Positions 46,065 through 57,349 are shown, numbered from the stretch's first letter. The stretch is 64,000 bases of DNA from Forficula auricularia (GCA_024734495.1 JALMQS010000816.1:5481171-5545170), one strand, 5' to 3'. Numbers and translations are program-made. The notes: generated by a model from the letters alone, not told the origin.

Positions 46065-46238
46065 TTATTTAAATTTTAATAATTTGAATTTGTTTTTATC
46101 ATTATTTGAATCGAAATAGAATGGATTATTACAGAAATTATTGTTTGAAGATTTGTTACACTTCTTGATGGGCTGAATTGTTAGAATCTCCTCTGGATCT
46201 TCTCCCTGTAACAATTTCCTCCTTTGGTAATAATTCAT
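46065..46238 (-). CDS. Candidate terminal coding exon, 57-codon open frame
   Basis: On the minus strand an ATG-initiated frame runs MNYYQRRKLLQ, then GEDPEEILTIQPIKKCN, then an Asn/Lys-rich tail to TAA at 46065-46067, with AATAAA directly after. A TTACAG|GGAGAA acceptor at 46206/46205 would start an exon in the same frame. The middle has acidic, Ile/Pro-containing sequence less biased than chance AT-rich frames. It lies exactly where the repeated array ends: upstream sequence is still module-like (TTCATTATATTA) and diverges inside this exon. No family recognised and the acceptor lacks a strong pyrimidine tract. A real last exon is plausible but unproven. Confidence 0.35.
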   Translation of the reverse strand: MNYYQRRKLLQGEDPEEILTIQPIKKCNKSSNNNFCNNPFYFDSNNDKNKFKLLKFK

Positions 46239-49200
46239 AATATAATGAAATTAAAGTATTTTTTATAGAAATATTCGGAATAAAATTGTATTTAATATAT
46301 TATTTATTTATTTATTTAATTGATCTTTTTTTGAAACTCGAAAAAAGTACTTGAAAAATTTACAGTATTTATTACTTAATCAATTATAAGAATAGGGTAT
46401 TATAAAGATATTTAACCTTTTCAGCCAACGTCTCGTGGCATGGACGTGGAATATTCTGACCCCACAAGAAGACACTATTAGACTTGCGAACTAGTAAAAA
46501 TATACTCGCGAAACATTTCGATTTCGAAGGAATAAGTATTTGTGAAAACAGGTTTGAAGTTGATTAGGATTAGGAATAGGACATGATTCTCTTGATAAAA
46601 GAATCATGAGCTCACGTGGGCAGGGATGCTAGGCCCTGAAGTAAGTTTGTATTTCTTTATCAAAAAGAACAAAGAAGTACACACCTATCCGTTACCCAAA
46701 GATAAAGAATTTGTTTTTCCATAAAATAAGAAAACCAAAGACTTAATATTAATGTTAGTAATAGAAGGTAGATCATCTACCTGAAAAAAGAAAAAATACT
46801 ATTATTAAAATAATATAATGAATTTAAAGTATTTTTTATAGAAATATTCGGTATAAAATTATATTTAATATATTATTTATTTATTTATTTAATTGATATT
46901 TTTTGAAACTCGAAAAAAGTACTTGAAAAATTTGCAGTATTTATTACTTAATCAATTATAAGAATAGGGTATTATAAAGATATCTTACCTTATCAGCCAA
47001 CGTATCGTGGCATGGACCTGGAATACTCTGACCCCACAGGAATACACTATTACACTCTCGAACAAGTAAAAATATACTCGTAAAAAAATTTCGATTTCGA
47101 AGAAATAAAGATTTGTTAAATCAGGGATTGAAGTTGGTTAGGATTAGGGATAGGACATGATTCTCTTGATAAAAGAATCAAGAGCTCACGTGGGCAGGGA
47201 TGCTAGGCCCTGAAGTAAGTTTGTACTTCTATATCAAAAAGAACAAAGAAGTACACACCTACCCGTTACCCAAAGAAAAATAATTTTTTTTCCATAAAAT
47301 AAGAAAACCAAAGACTTAATATTAATGGTAGTATTAGAAGGACGAGCACATAACTGAAAAAAGAAAAAAATACTATTATTAAAATAAAATAATGAACTTA
47401 AAGTATTTTTTATAGAAATATTCGGTATAAAATTATATTTAATATATTATTTATTTATTTATTTAATTGATATTTTTGAAACTCGAAAAAAGTACTTGAA
47501 AGATTTGCAGTATTTATTACTTAATCAATTATAAGAATAGGGTATTATAAAGATATCTTACCTTATCAGCCAACGTATCGTGGCATGGACCTGGAATACG
47601 CTGACCCCACAAGAAGACACTATTCAACTCTAGAACAAGTAAAAATATATTCGTAAAAAAATTTCGATTTCGAAGAAATAAAGATTTGTTAAATCAGGGA
47701 TTGAACTTGGTTAGGATTAGGGATAGGACATGATTCTCTTGATAAAAGAATCATGAGCTCACGTGGGCAGGGATGCTAGGCCCTGAAGTAAGTTTGTATT
47801 TCTTTATCAAAAAGAAAAAAGAAGTACACACCTACCCGTTACCCAAAGATAAAGAATTTGTTTTTCCATAAAATAAGAAAACCAAAGACTTAATATTAAT
47901 GTTAGTAATAGAAGGTAGATCATCTACCTGAAAAAAGAAAAAAATACTATTATTAAAATAATATAATGAATTTAAAGTATTTTTTATAGAAATATTCGGA
48001 ATAAAATTATATTTAATATATTATTTATTTAATTGATCTATTTTTGAAACTCGAATAAAGTAAATTTTTATAATTTTTCTAACTGATATGACAAAGAATA
48101 ATTGACCTATCAATAAGAAGTGTTTTGACAGCGCTTTATTTGAAAAAGATATTTTATCACGAGACTATTTCGGATTATGCTATTAAATTCTGTGGAGTCT
48201 TAAATCTGGACCAGGAGAGAAAAAAGATCTGATCAACTAAGCTACAATCAAACGTCATGTTTCGTATTATACGCAAAATTTCGAATAAAGTACTTGAAAT
48301 ATTTAAAGTATTTATTACTTATTGAATTACACTAGAAAATAAGTATAAATATACTCGTGAATCATTTCGATTTCGAAGGAATAAGGATCTGTGAATACAG
48401 GGATTGAAGTTGATTGCTAGGCCCTGAAGTAAGTTTGTACTTCTTTATCAAAAAGAACAAAGAAGTACAAACCTACCCGTTACCCAAAAATAAAGAATTT
48501 GTTTTACCATAAAATAAGAATACTGAAGACTTATTATTAATGTTAAAGTATTTTTTATAGAAATATTCTGTATAAAATTATATTTAATATATTATTTATT
48601 TAATTGATCTTTTTTTGAAACTAGAATAAAGTACTTGAAAAATTTACAGTATTTATAGAAAAGGTTATTATAAAGATATCTTACCTTATCAGCCAAACTC
48701 TCGTGGCTTGGACTTGGAATTATCTTACCACACAGGAAGACACCATTACACTAGAGATTAAATATAAATATACTCTCGAATCATTTCGATTTCGAAGGAA
48801 TAAGGATCTGTGAAAACAGGGATTGAAGTTGATTAGGATTAGGGATAGGGATAGGACATGATTCTTTTGGTAAAAGAATCATGAGCTAACGTGGGCAGGG
48901 ATGCCATGCCCTGAAGTAGGTTTGTACTTTTGTTATCTAAAAGAACAAAGAAGTACACACCTACTCTTTACCCCTTGATACAGAATTTGGTTTTCCATAA
49001 AATAAGAAAACCTTAGTCGTAATCTCAATGTTAGTATTAGAAGGACGAGCAACTACCTGAGGAATAAGGATCTGTGAAAACAGGGATTGAAGTTGATTAG
49101 GTTTAGGGATAGGACATGATTCTCTTGGTAAAAGAATCATGAGCTCACGTGGGCAGGGATGCCATGCCCTGAAGTAGGTTTGTACTTTTGTTATCTAAAA

Positions 49201-51975
49201 GAACAAAGAAGTACACACCTACTCGTTACCCATTGATAATGAATTTGGTTTTCCATAAAATAAGAAAACCTTAGTCATAATCTCAATGTTAGTATTAGAA
49301 GGACGAGCAACTACCTGAGTAATAAGGATCTGTGAAAACATGGATTGAAGTTGATTAGGTTTAGGGATAGGACATGATTCTCTTGATAAAAAAAATCATG
49401 AGCTCACGTGGGCAGGGATGCCATGCCCTGAAGTAGGTTTGTACTTTTGTTATCTAAAAGAACAAAGAAGTACACACCTACTCGTTACCCATTGATAAAG
49501 AATTTTGTTTTTCATATAATAAGAAAACATTAGTCGTAATCTCAATGTTAGTATTAGAAGGACAAGAAAATACCTGAGGAATAAGGATCTGTGAAAACAG
49601 GGATTGAAGTTGATTAGGTTTAGTGATAGCACATGATTATCTTGGTAAAAGAATCATGAGCTCACGTGGGCAGGGATGCCATGCCCTGAAGTAGGTTTGT
49701 ACTTTTGTTATCTAAAAGAACAAAGAGGTACACACCTACTCGTTACCCATTGATAAAGCATTTGGTTTTTCATAAAATAAGAAAACCTTAATCGTAATCT
49801 CAATGTTAGTATTAGAAGGAAGAGCAACTACCTGAGGAATAAGGATCTGTGAAAACATGGATTGAAGTTGATTAGGTTTAGGGATAGGACATGATTCTCT
49901 TGATAAAAGAATCATGAGCTTACGTGGGCAGGGATGCTAGGCCCTGAAGTAAGTTTGTACTTCTTTATCAAAAAGAACAAAGAAGTACAAACCTACCCGT
50001 TACCCAAAAATAAAGAATTTGTTTTTCCATAAAATAAGAAAACTGAAGACTTATTATTAATGTTAGTATTAGAAGGTAGAGCACCTACCTGGAAAAATAA
50101 AAAAAATACTATTAGTAAAATAATATAATGAATTTAAAGTATTTTTTATAGAAATATTCGGTATAAAATTATATGTAATATATTATTTATTAAATTGATC
50201 TTTTTTTGAAACTAGAATAAAGTACTTGAAAAATTTACAGTATTTATAGAAAAGGTTATTATAAAGATATCTTACCTTATCAGCCAAACTCTCGTGGCTT
50301 GGACTTGGAATTATCTTACCCCACAGGAAGACACTATTACACTAGAGAATAAATATAAATATACTCGCGAATCATTTCGATTTCGAAGGAATAAGGATCT
50401 GTGAAAACAGGGATTGAAGTTGATTAGGATTAGGGATAGGGATAGGACATGATTATTTTGGGAAAAGAATCATGAGCTAATGTGGGCAGGGATGCCATGC
50501 CCTGAAGTAGGTTTGTACTTTTGTTATCTAAAAGAACAAAGAATTACACACCTACGCGTTACCCATTGATAAAGCATTCGGTTTTTCATGAAATAAGAAA
50601 ACCTTAGTCGTAATCTCAATGTTAGTATTAGAAGGACGAGCAGCTACCTGAGGAATAAGGATCTGTGAAAACAGGGATTGAAGTTGATTGGGTTTAGGGA
50701 TAGGACATGATTCTCTTGGTACAAGAATCATGAGCTCACGTGGGCAGGGATGCCATGCCCTGAAGTAGGTTTGTACTTTTGTTATCTCAAAGAACAAAGA
50801 GGTACACACCTACTCGTAACCCATTGATAAAGCATTTGGTTTTTCATAAAATTAGAAAACCTTAGTCGTCATCTCAATGTTAGTATTAGAAGGACGAGTA
50901 ACTACCTGAGGAATAAAGATCTGTGAAAACAGGGATTGAAGTTGATTAGGTTTAGGGATAGGACATGATTCTCTTGATAAAAAAATCATGAGCTCACGTG
51001 GGCAGGGATGCCATGCCCTGAAGTAGGTTTATACTTTTGTTATCTAAAAGAACAAAGAGGTACACACCTACTCGTTACCCATTGATAAAGCATTTGGTTT
51101 TTCATAAAATAAGAAAACCTTAATCGTAATCTCAATGTTAGTATTAGAAGGACGAGCAACTACCTGAGGAATAAGGATCTGTGAAAACAGGGATTGAAGT
51201 TGATTAGGTTTAGGGATAGGACATGATTCTCTTGATAAAAGAATCATGAGCTCACGTGGGCAGGGATGCCATGCCCTGAAGTAGGTTTGTACTTCTGTTA
51301 TCTAAAAGAACAAAGAGGTACAAACCTACTCGTTACCCAAATGATAAAGCATTTGGTTTTTCATAAAATAAGAATACTGAAGACTTATTATTAATGTTAG
51401 TATTAGAAGGTAGAGCACCTACCTGGAAAACATAAAAAATACTATTAGTAAAATAATATAATGAATTTAAAGTATTTTTTATAGAAATATTCGGTATAAA
51501 ATTATATGTAATATATTATTTATTAAATTGATCTTTTTTGAAACTGGAATAAAGTACTTGAAAAATTTACAGTATTTATAGAAAAGTTATTATAAAGACT
51601 TACCTTATCAGCCAAACTCTCGTGGCTTGGACTTGGAATTATCTTACCCCACAGGAAGACACTATTACACTAGAGAATAAATATAAATATACTCGCGAAT
51701 CATTTCGATTTCGAAGGAATAAGGATCTGTGAAAACAGGGATTGAAGTTGATTAGGATTAGGGATAGGGATAGGACATGATTATTTTGGGAAAAGAATCA
51801 TGAGCTAATGTGGGCAGGGATGCCATGCCCTGAAGTAGGTTTGTACTTTTGTTATCTAAAAGAACAAAGAATTACACACCTACGCGTTACCCATTGATAA
51901 AGCATTCGGTTTTTCATGAAATAAGAAAACCTTAGTCGTAATCTCAATGTTAGTATTAGAAGGACGAGCAGCTAC

Positions 51976-52113
51976 CTGAGGAATAAGGATCTGTGAAAAC
52001 AGGGATTGAAGTTGATTGGGTTTAGGGATAGGACATGATTCTCTTGGTACAAGAATCATGAGCTCACGTGGGCAGGGATGCCATGCCCTGAAGTAGGTTT
52101 GTACTTTTGTTAT
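51976..52113 (-). CDS. Representative 138-nt candidate exon of the array
   Basis: Minus strand: acceptor CTCTTTGTTCTTTTAG|ATA at 52114/52113, 46 codons without stop (ITKVQTYFRAWHPCPREL.. to ..SQILIPQ), then donor CCTCAG|GTAGCT at 51976/51975. Phase is 0 at both ends and 258 = 138 + 120. Equivalent open copies: 49057-49194, 50648-50785, 50906-51043, 51164-51301, 53050-53187 and 53308-53445. Other modules are broken: in-frame TAG in the 'AGGCC' type (46.6, 47.2, 47.8, 49.9, 52.3 kb), TAA at about 49.63 kb, and 1-nt shifts near 49.40 and 53.65 kb. Trp, His, Cys and Pro are conserved. Family unknown. A second acceptor (TTTTCACAG) lies 15 nt before the donor, so a 15-nt micro-exon is an alternative. 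Confidence 0.3.
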
Positions 52114-52677
52114 CTAAAAGAACAAAGAGGTACACACCTACTCGTTACCCATTGATAAAGCATTTGGTTTTTCATAAAATTAGAAAACCTTAGTCGTAAT
52201 CTCAATGTTAGTATTAGAAGGACGAGCAACTACCTGAGGAATAAGGATCTGTGAAAACAGGGATTGAAGTTGATTAGGTTTAGGGATAGGACATGATTCT
52301 CTTGATAAAAGAATCATGAGCTCACGTGGGCAGGGATGCTAGGCCCTGAAGTAAGTTTGTACTTCTTTATCAAAAAGAACAAAGAAGTACAAACCTACCC
52401 GTTACCCAAAAATAAAGAATTTGTTTTTCCATAAAATAAGAATACTGAAGACTTATTATTAATGTTAGTATTAGAAGGTAGAGCACCTACCTGGAAAAAT
52501 AAAAAAAATACTATTAGTAAAATAATATAATGAATTTAAAGTATTTTTTATAGAAATATTCGGTATAAAATTATATGTAATATATTATTTATTAAATTAA
52601 TCTTTTTTTGAAACTAGAATAAAGTACTTGAAAAATTTACAGTATTTATAGAAAAGCTTATTATAAAGATATCTTAC

Positions 52678-52743
52678 CTTATCAGCCAAACTCTCGTGGC
52701 TTGGACTTGGAATTATCTTACCCCACAGGAAGACACTATTACA
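52678..52743 (-). CDS. Representative 66-nt candidate exon of long modules
   Basis: Minus strand: acceptor ATTTATTCTCTAG|TGT at 52744/52743, 22 open codons (CNSVFLWGKIIPSP..), then donor GATAAG|GTAAGATA at 52678/52677. Symmetric phase 0. The following 187-nt putative intron ends in TTACTAATAG, a T-rich tract and CCAG (52491), that is branch-like sequence, pyrimidine tract and acceptor. Equivalents: 48685-48750, 50276-50341 and 51604-51669 (donor GTAAGTC). Diverged relatives at about 46.45, 47.05 and 47.6 kb read NSVFLWGQ..IP.PCH. The next segment (52490-52399) encodes a related S-VFLFYGK pattern. No known family. Confidence 0.3.
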
Positions 52744-53840
52744 CTAGAGAATAAATACAAATATACTCGCGAATCATTTCGATTTCGAAGGAATAAGGAT
52801 CTGTGAAAACAGGGATTGAAGTTGATTAGGATTAGGGATAGGGATAGGACATGATTATTTTGGGAAAAGAATCATGAGCTAATGTGGGCAGGGATGCCAT
52901 GCCCTGAAGTAGGTTTGTACTTTTGTTATCTAAAAGAACAAAGAATTACACACCTACGCGTTACCCATTGATAAAGCATTCGGTTTTTCATGAAATAAGA
53001 AAACCTTAGTCGTAATCTCAATGTTAGTATTAGAAGGACGAGCAGCTACCTGAGGAATAAGGATCTGTGAAAACAGGGATTGAAGTTGATTGGGTTTAGG
53101 GATAGGACATGATTCTCTTGGTACAAGAATCATGAGCTCACGTGGGCAGGGATGCCATGCCCTGAAGTAGGTTTGTACTTTTGTTATCTCAAAGAACAAA
53201 GAGGTACACACCTACTCGTAACCCATTGATAAAGCATTTGGTTTTTCATAAAATTAGAAAACCTTAGTCGTCATCTCAATGTTAGTATTAGAAGGACGAG
53301 TAACTACCTGAGGAATAAAGATCTGTGAAAACAGGGATTGAAGTTGATTAGGTTTAGGGATAGGACATGATTCTCTTGATAAAAAAATCATGAGCTCACG
53401 TGGGCAGGGATGCCATGCCCTGAAGTAGGTTTATACTTTTGTTATCTAAAAGAACAAAGAGGTACACACCTACTCGTTACCCATTGATAAAGCATTTGGT
53501 TTTTCATAAAATAAGAAAACCTTAGTCGTAATCTCAATGTTAGTATTAGAAGGACGAGCAACTACCTGAGGAATAAGGGTCTGTGAAAACATGGATTGAA
53601 GTTAATTAGGTTTAGGGATAGGACATGATTCTCTTGATAAAAAATCATCAGCTCACGTGGGCAGGGATGCCATGCCCTGAAGTAGGTTTGTACTTTTGTT
53701 ATCTAAAAGAACAAAGAAGTACACACCTTCTCGTTACCCATTGATAATGAATTTGGTTTTCCATAAAATAAGAAAACCTATTCGTAATCTCAAATTCCTT
53801 AATATAACTCATGTAAAGTTGTTTATTATTGAGGTGTAGA

Positions 53841-53965
53841 GTCAGCTGAGAGGTAGGATGAAGTTGGAGAAGGTATATTGTAATACTCACAGTTGATGTT
53901 TCATCCGTCACTGGCTGATACTCACTTCCAATCTGCCTATCACTTCCACTTATATACTTACCCAT
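53841..53965 (-). promoter_or_regulatory. Candidate 5' end of the array gene
   Basis: Minus strand: TATATAA (plus 53950-53956), an ATG at 53965 opening MGKYISGSDRQIGSEYQPVT, a donor-like ACT|GTGAGTAT at 53891/53890 and an acceptor-like ACCTCTCAG|CTG at 53846/53845. The intron would be only 45 nt, very short. The frame also reads through unspliced for 88 codons (53699-53965). A second TATA-like TATATAAG is near 54102-54109. Boundaries are tentative. Confidence 0.25.
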
Positions 53966-54115
53966 CTCCCCACTCCAAAACCATTGTCCCTATTTCCCCC
54001 TACTCACTGTCCCTATCTCCTCCTCTCCAAAACATTGTCCCTATCCCCCCTCACTGTCCCTATCTTCTCCCCACTTTTCATTCTGCCAATTTCCCCCACT
54101 CTTATATACCCTTCG
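53966..54115. repeat. Pyrimidine-rich short repeat tract
   Basis: Plus strand: CATTGTCCCTAT and CACTGTCCCTATCT alternate four or five times with CCCC and CTCC spacers. It sits immediately upstream, on the minus strand, of the candidate array-gene start, as a purine-rich GGGACAATG / GGGACAGTG tract. Confidence 0.7.
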
Positions 54116-54204
54116 TGAACAATTAGTGAAAGCTATTCTTATCTTATCTTCCGTGATAATCTTAATCTGCTTAGTATTGTAATTATTTTACCTTGTTTAA
54201 CCCA

Positions 54205-54310
54205 CGCCATTCGATTTTCACTTATTACTACTAATTTTTTAACTGTTTTTAAAGCACTCTATTCGATTTTCACTGATCATTACTAATTATTTAGCAGTGT
54301 TTAAAAGTAC
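54205..54310 (+). repeat. Two-unit tandem repeat
   Basis: GCCATTCGATTTTCACTTAT..TACTAATTTTTTAACTGTTTTTAAAG and CTATTCGATTTTCACTGATC..TACTAATTATTTAGCAGTGTTTAAAAG are diverged ~62-bp copies. Confidence 0.6.
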
Positions 54311-54611
54311 TAGTGGTACTCATAAAGACCGATGAAAATCACACACTAATTCAATTGTTGATTCTCTTGTCTAGATTTAAATGATAGAAGATTTAAATAA
54401 AAAAAAATGATAAAAATTAATTAATATAGATTAAAAAATATTTATAACTAAAAATTAGATTATTTTACATAGCCCAAAAATGAATGAACGTACCTGAATT
54501 ATATTGATTTTTTAATGAGACAGATATCGGTAATTAATTGAGTTATTGAAACCTCAAAATATATTCGCTTTTACTATAAATACACATTCACACACACACA
54601 TGTAATATTAG

Positions 54612-54805
54612 TTGAAAATCGATGGCTATTTGTAATTTAAGTCAACATGAACTGCAAATAGTCAGTGATATCTGATTAATATTAAAGAAATATAAATATT
54701 AATAACAAATTTTAAATTTAGGGAACATTAGGGAATATTAATATTCCAAATGACTTCGGATAAAGTTTAGCAAGGATCCGTTGCAGTTTATTTTTTTACT
54801 CTAAT
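54612..54805 (-). mobile_element. Helitron fragment with unoccupied hAT site
   Basis: Collinear with 33060-33490: AAAATCGAT, AAGTCAACATGAACTGCAAA, GTGATATCTGATT, TATTAATATT and GATAAAGTTTAGCAA.GATCCGTTGCAG. The GTCAACAT target at 54641-54648 is uninterrupted. Confidence 0.8.
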
Positions 54806-55290
54806 AAATTTTTTTTAACTTTATACAGTTTTCCCAACCTCGCCTTTTTTATATTTCCACTCTTTGGGTTAAAAAACAGAAAAAATATATTTTTTCTTTA
54901 TTATAAATTTCCATCAATAATCTAATTAAAAACTAAATAAAACTGAAACTATTCATATTTAATTAATACTATTGTTTATATTAAGCCAATAAAAATAACA
55001 AATACTCATATTAGGCAAAAAAGTAAGAATCAGGTGAACGGACTATTGATTTGAACCACGGTCTAGGGTTAAAAGGTATAGTTGTTAATTAATTTTTTTT
55101 TATTTTCAAGACAGAAGGTAGTTTTTTCAGAGTAGGTTCCCCAATGAGTTCCATTGGGATTCCTCAGCAATTAGGATTGTAATGACTGATATTGAGTCTG
55201 TAGTACTGTAAGAACTAAAATTTATTGTAGTGAAAAATTAGATTAACTTTATTGTGCAAATGTACGGTACCTACTTATCTTCACTATAGA

Positions 55291-55705
55291 AATTATTGAG
55301 TGGATATTGATGAGGAAGTCCAAAAAAGAAGAAAATAATTTACACTATCTTTTTATTCATAAACCGACGTTTCGGAGGCTATTCCCTCCTTCTTCAGGGT
55401 TTTGAAAAGTCAGTGAAGGAAATCCAATGGGACATGGTCCCCTCTGTCTCCTCTTTCAGTGGCAGTAACAATAATATATTATATTTCATTCTCATCAGAA
55501 TTATAGTGTAGTGCTGAGAATGAAATACAATATATTATTGTTACTGTTACTGAAAAGGAGACCTAGAGGAATGTCGCATTGGATTTCCTTCACTTTCAAA
55601 GCCCTGAAGAAGGTCGGAATAGCCTCCGAAACGTCGGTTTATTAATAAAAAGGTAGTATAAATTATCTTCTTTTTTTGAACTGCCTCATCAATATCCACT
55701 CAATT
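55291..55705. mobile_element. Foldback with CCGACGTTTCGGAGG block, family H-like
   Basis: Arms 55291-55495 and 55505-55705, ends TTGAGTGGATATTGATGAGG and CCTCATCAATATCCACTCAA. Both arms carry the AAACCGACGTTTCGGAGGCT / CTTCAGGG block shared with 29379-29919, while the outer ends differ between the two elements. Confidence 0.85.
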
Positions 55706-56079
55706 TCACTTATCAGTCAGTCTCCAAAAATTACTTCAATCTTATAGAAATTATGATTTGTTAAATTATTTAATTTTATTTCGTAGTTATTTATTACCTA
55801 TATTATTTTATAAAATGTTAGTGGTTTCTTTAAAAAAAAGTGTGTATTTGTTTTGCGACTTGGAATTCGTTTAGGTAATAAGCATTCCATTTCATAGTGT
55901 TAGTAAATGGATAAAATGAGATAAAATATCGTCTGAAATAAATCGATGTCAACGACAGTGGTTTATGAATTATGCTCTTTAGGAAACGCCTGTCAACCCG
56001 AAACTATCACTCTCTTTCTTAAGTAATCGGTATTTCTTAAAGTAACACTTAAGTAACCGAATAGTGATGTGAGCTTTAC

Positions 56080-56330
56080 TTGTCCCAAAGGAGCAGTAGA
56101 CCGGAGCTGGATTGGTTTTTGGCCTGAGTGCTTCTATGGCATCTGGAGCGAGCGATCTCTCGGTTGCAAGGAATTGGCGGGGTGTTCGCGAGCGGAATAA
56201 TAATAACTTTGCAAGGTGGTGCAACCGAGATGAAGAACCAGGAATAGCATCGAGAAAGAGGAAAAAGGATAACCGCAAAAACAATAAGACCGCCAGGTAG
56301 CAGCACGCGTCTCACCGGGCATTCAATTCT
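56080..56330. other. GC-richer non-repetitive block with overlapping frames
   Basis: Includes GGAATTGGCGGGGTGTTCGC and AGCAGCACGCGTCTCACCGG. Four short frames overlap on both strands (for example 56112-56300 plus, 55979-56284 minus); none is recognised. Could be a conserved element or short exon. Confidence 0.25.
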
Positions 56331-56530
56331 CTTTTATCAATTGACGAACAATTATTTTGAAATTATTTAGAATCATCTTTTCAGAGAGAATATACTGAAA
56401 GATAATATTTAAGAATATCATATAAGTAGCCTGTTTAGTCCCCAATGTCTTTACATTTATTTATCTAGAAAAATCAAATTAAGAATTTCGGAAAATACCT
56501 AGAATTTTACTTTCTTTCAAAAACTTAAGT

Positions 56531-56875
56531 CAGTGGATCTTCTTACTTTTTAAGCCGCGACCCAAATTTGAGAAATATGTTCATGCCGCCGACTCAAAAA
56601 AGTCAAAATTTTTTAATTGCCCTTTTGCATTTCATAATTTCTTCAATTTTACAATTATGGCCTTTTTTTAAATAGCTTATAACTTTTTTTAACAATTAAG
56701 ATAACGAAAGATACTTTTCGATCCAAGGAAAATTTAATGAAAAAGCAAATGTTTTTAATATTTTTACTTTTAATACCTAGTATTTTTTAGAAATAAATAT
56801 AGTAAAATAATTTTTTAACGACTCTGCGCGACCCAAAAAATATGCTTCGGGAATCATAAGTTAAGAACCACACTG
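56531..56875. mobile_element. hAT-type element, 345 bp, inserted at edge of family J
   Basis: Ends CAGTGGATCTTCTTAC and GTTAAGAACCACACTG are imperfect inverted repeats. Flanks ACTTAAGT (56523-56530) and ACTTAAGG (56876-56883) match at 7 of 8. Subterminal CCGCGACCCAAA / GCGCGACCCAAA repeats occur near both ends. Confidence 0.85.
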
Positions 56876-56877
56876 AC

Positions 56878-57334
56878 TTAAGGTAGTTCTTTCACAAATG
56901 CAAAAATTCAAGAAGTTTTCGAAACTTCGAATATAAGACACTAAAAGCAAAATAAAGACACTGTTAAAATTTGAAGACGATTTACCACACCAATCATGAA
57001 ATAATTGCAATTAAAAATGAAATTTTTTACATATGGTAGATTGAGAAAGGGTGGGGATATGATCATTATTTTATTTTTTTCATTGAAGGACTTTCACCAT
57101 CTTGATGAAAAACTAATATTTGTTAGAATAATATATTCAGAGCAACTTAAAAAAAAATTGAAATTATTTACCTCATAGTTTAGATGTTTAGATAAAAAAT
57201 AAAAAAAAACTATTAGCGATTATTTTTAGTGGAGGATATAAGAACAATCGTTTGGAAACGATCCATTCATATGTATCGAGTGTTTTCGAGGCTAAAACTT
57301 TTTATGTGGTTTGTCGCGAAAGAACTACCTTAAG
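56878..57334. mobile_element. Inverted-repeat element, family J
   Basis: CTTAAGGTAGTTCTTTC at the left and GAAAGAACTACCTTAAG at the right are perfect 17-bp inverted repeats, with GTCGC preceding the right end as in 39774-40702. No coding frame. The superfamily is not clear to me. Confidence 0.8.
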
Positions 57335-57349
57335 TGACTCTTTTTTTTT

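Larger units (their letters stand above)
46239..53800 (-). repeat. Array of 258-bp and ~555-bp modules (possible exon array)
   Basis: GTGGGCAGGGATGC marks each module and recurs near 46616, 47190, 47762, 48890, 49147, 49405, 49665, 49923, 50481, 50739, 50998, 51256, 51809, 52067, 52325, 52881, 53137, 53397 and 53654. Short modules are 258 bp. Long ones (about 553-575 bp) contain an extra AT-rich ~300 bp with CTCGTGGC(A/T)TGGAC. Higher-order copies are offset by 1328 bp and 2402 bp; the 2402-bp pair encodes an identical 85-codon minus frame (50552-50809 and 52954-53211). Each module has short hairpins such as CATGATTCTC..GAATCATG and CAGGGATGCCATGCCCTG. Minus-strand splice-like signals recur in step with the modules. 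Confidence 0.95.

Noticed and set aside
43670..53800. CRISPR array
   Set aside because: Repeats are 119 or 258 bp with no short-repeat/unique-spacer pattern, and the sequence is eukaryotic.
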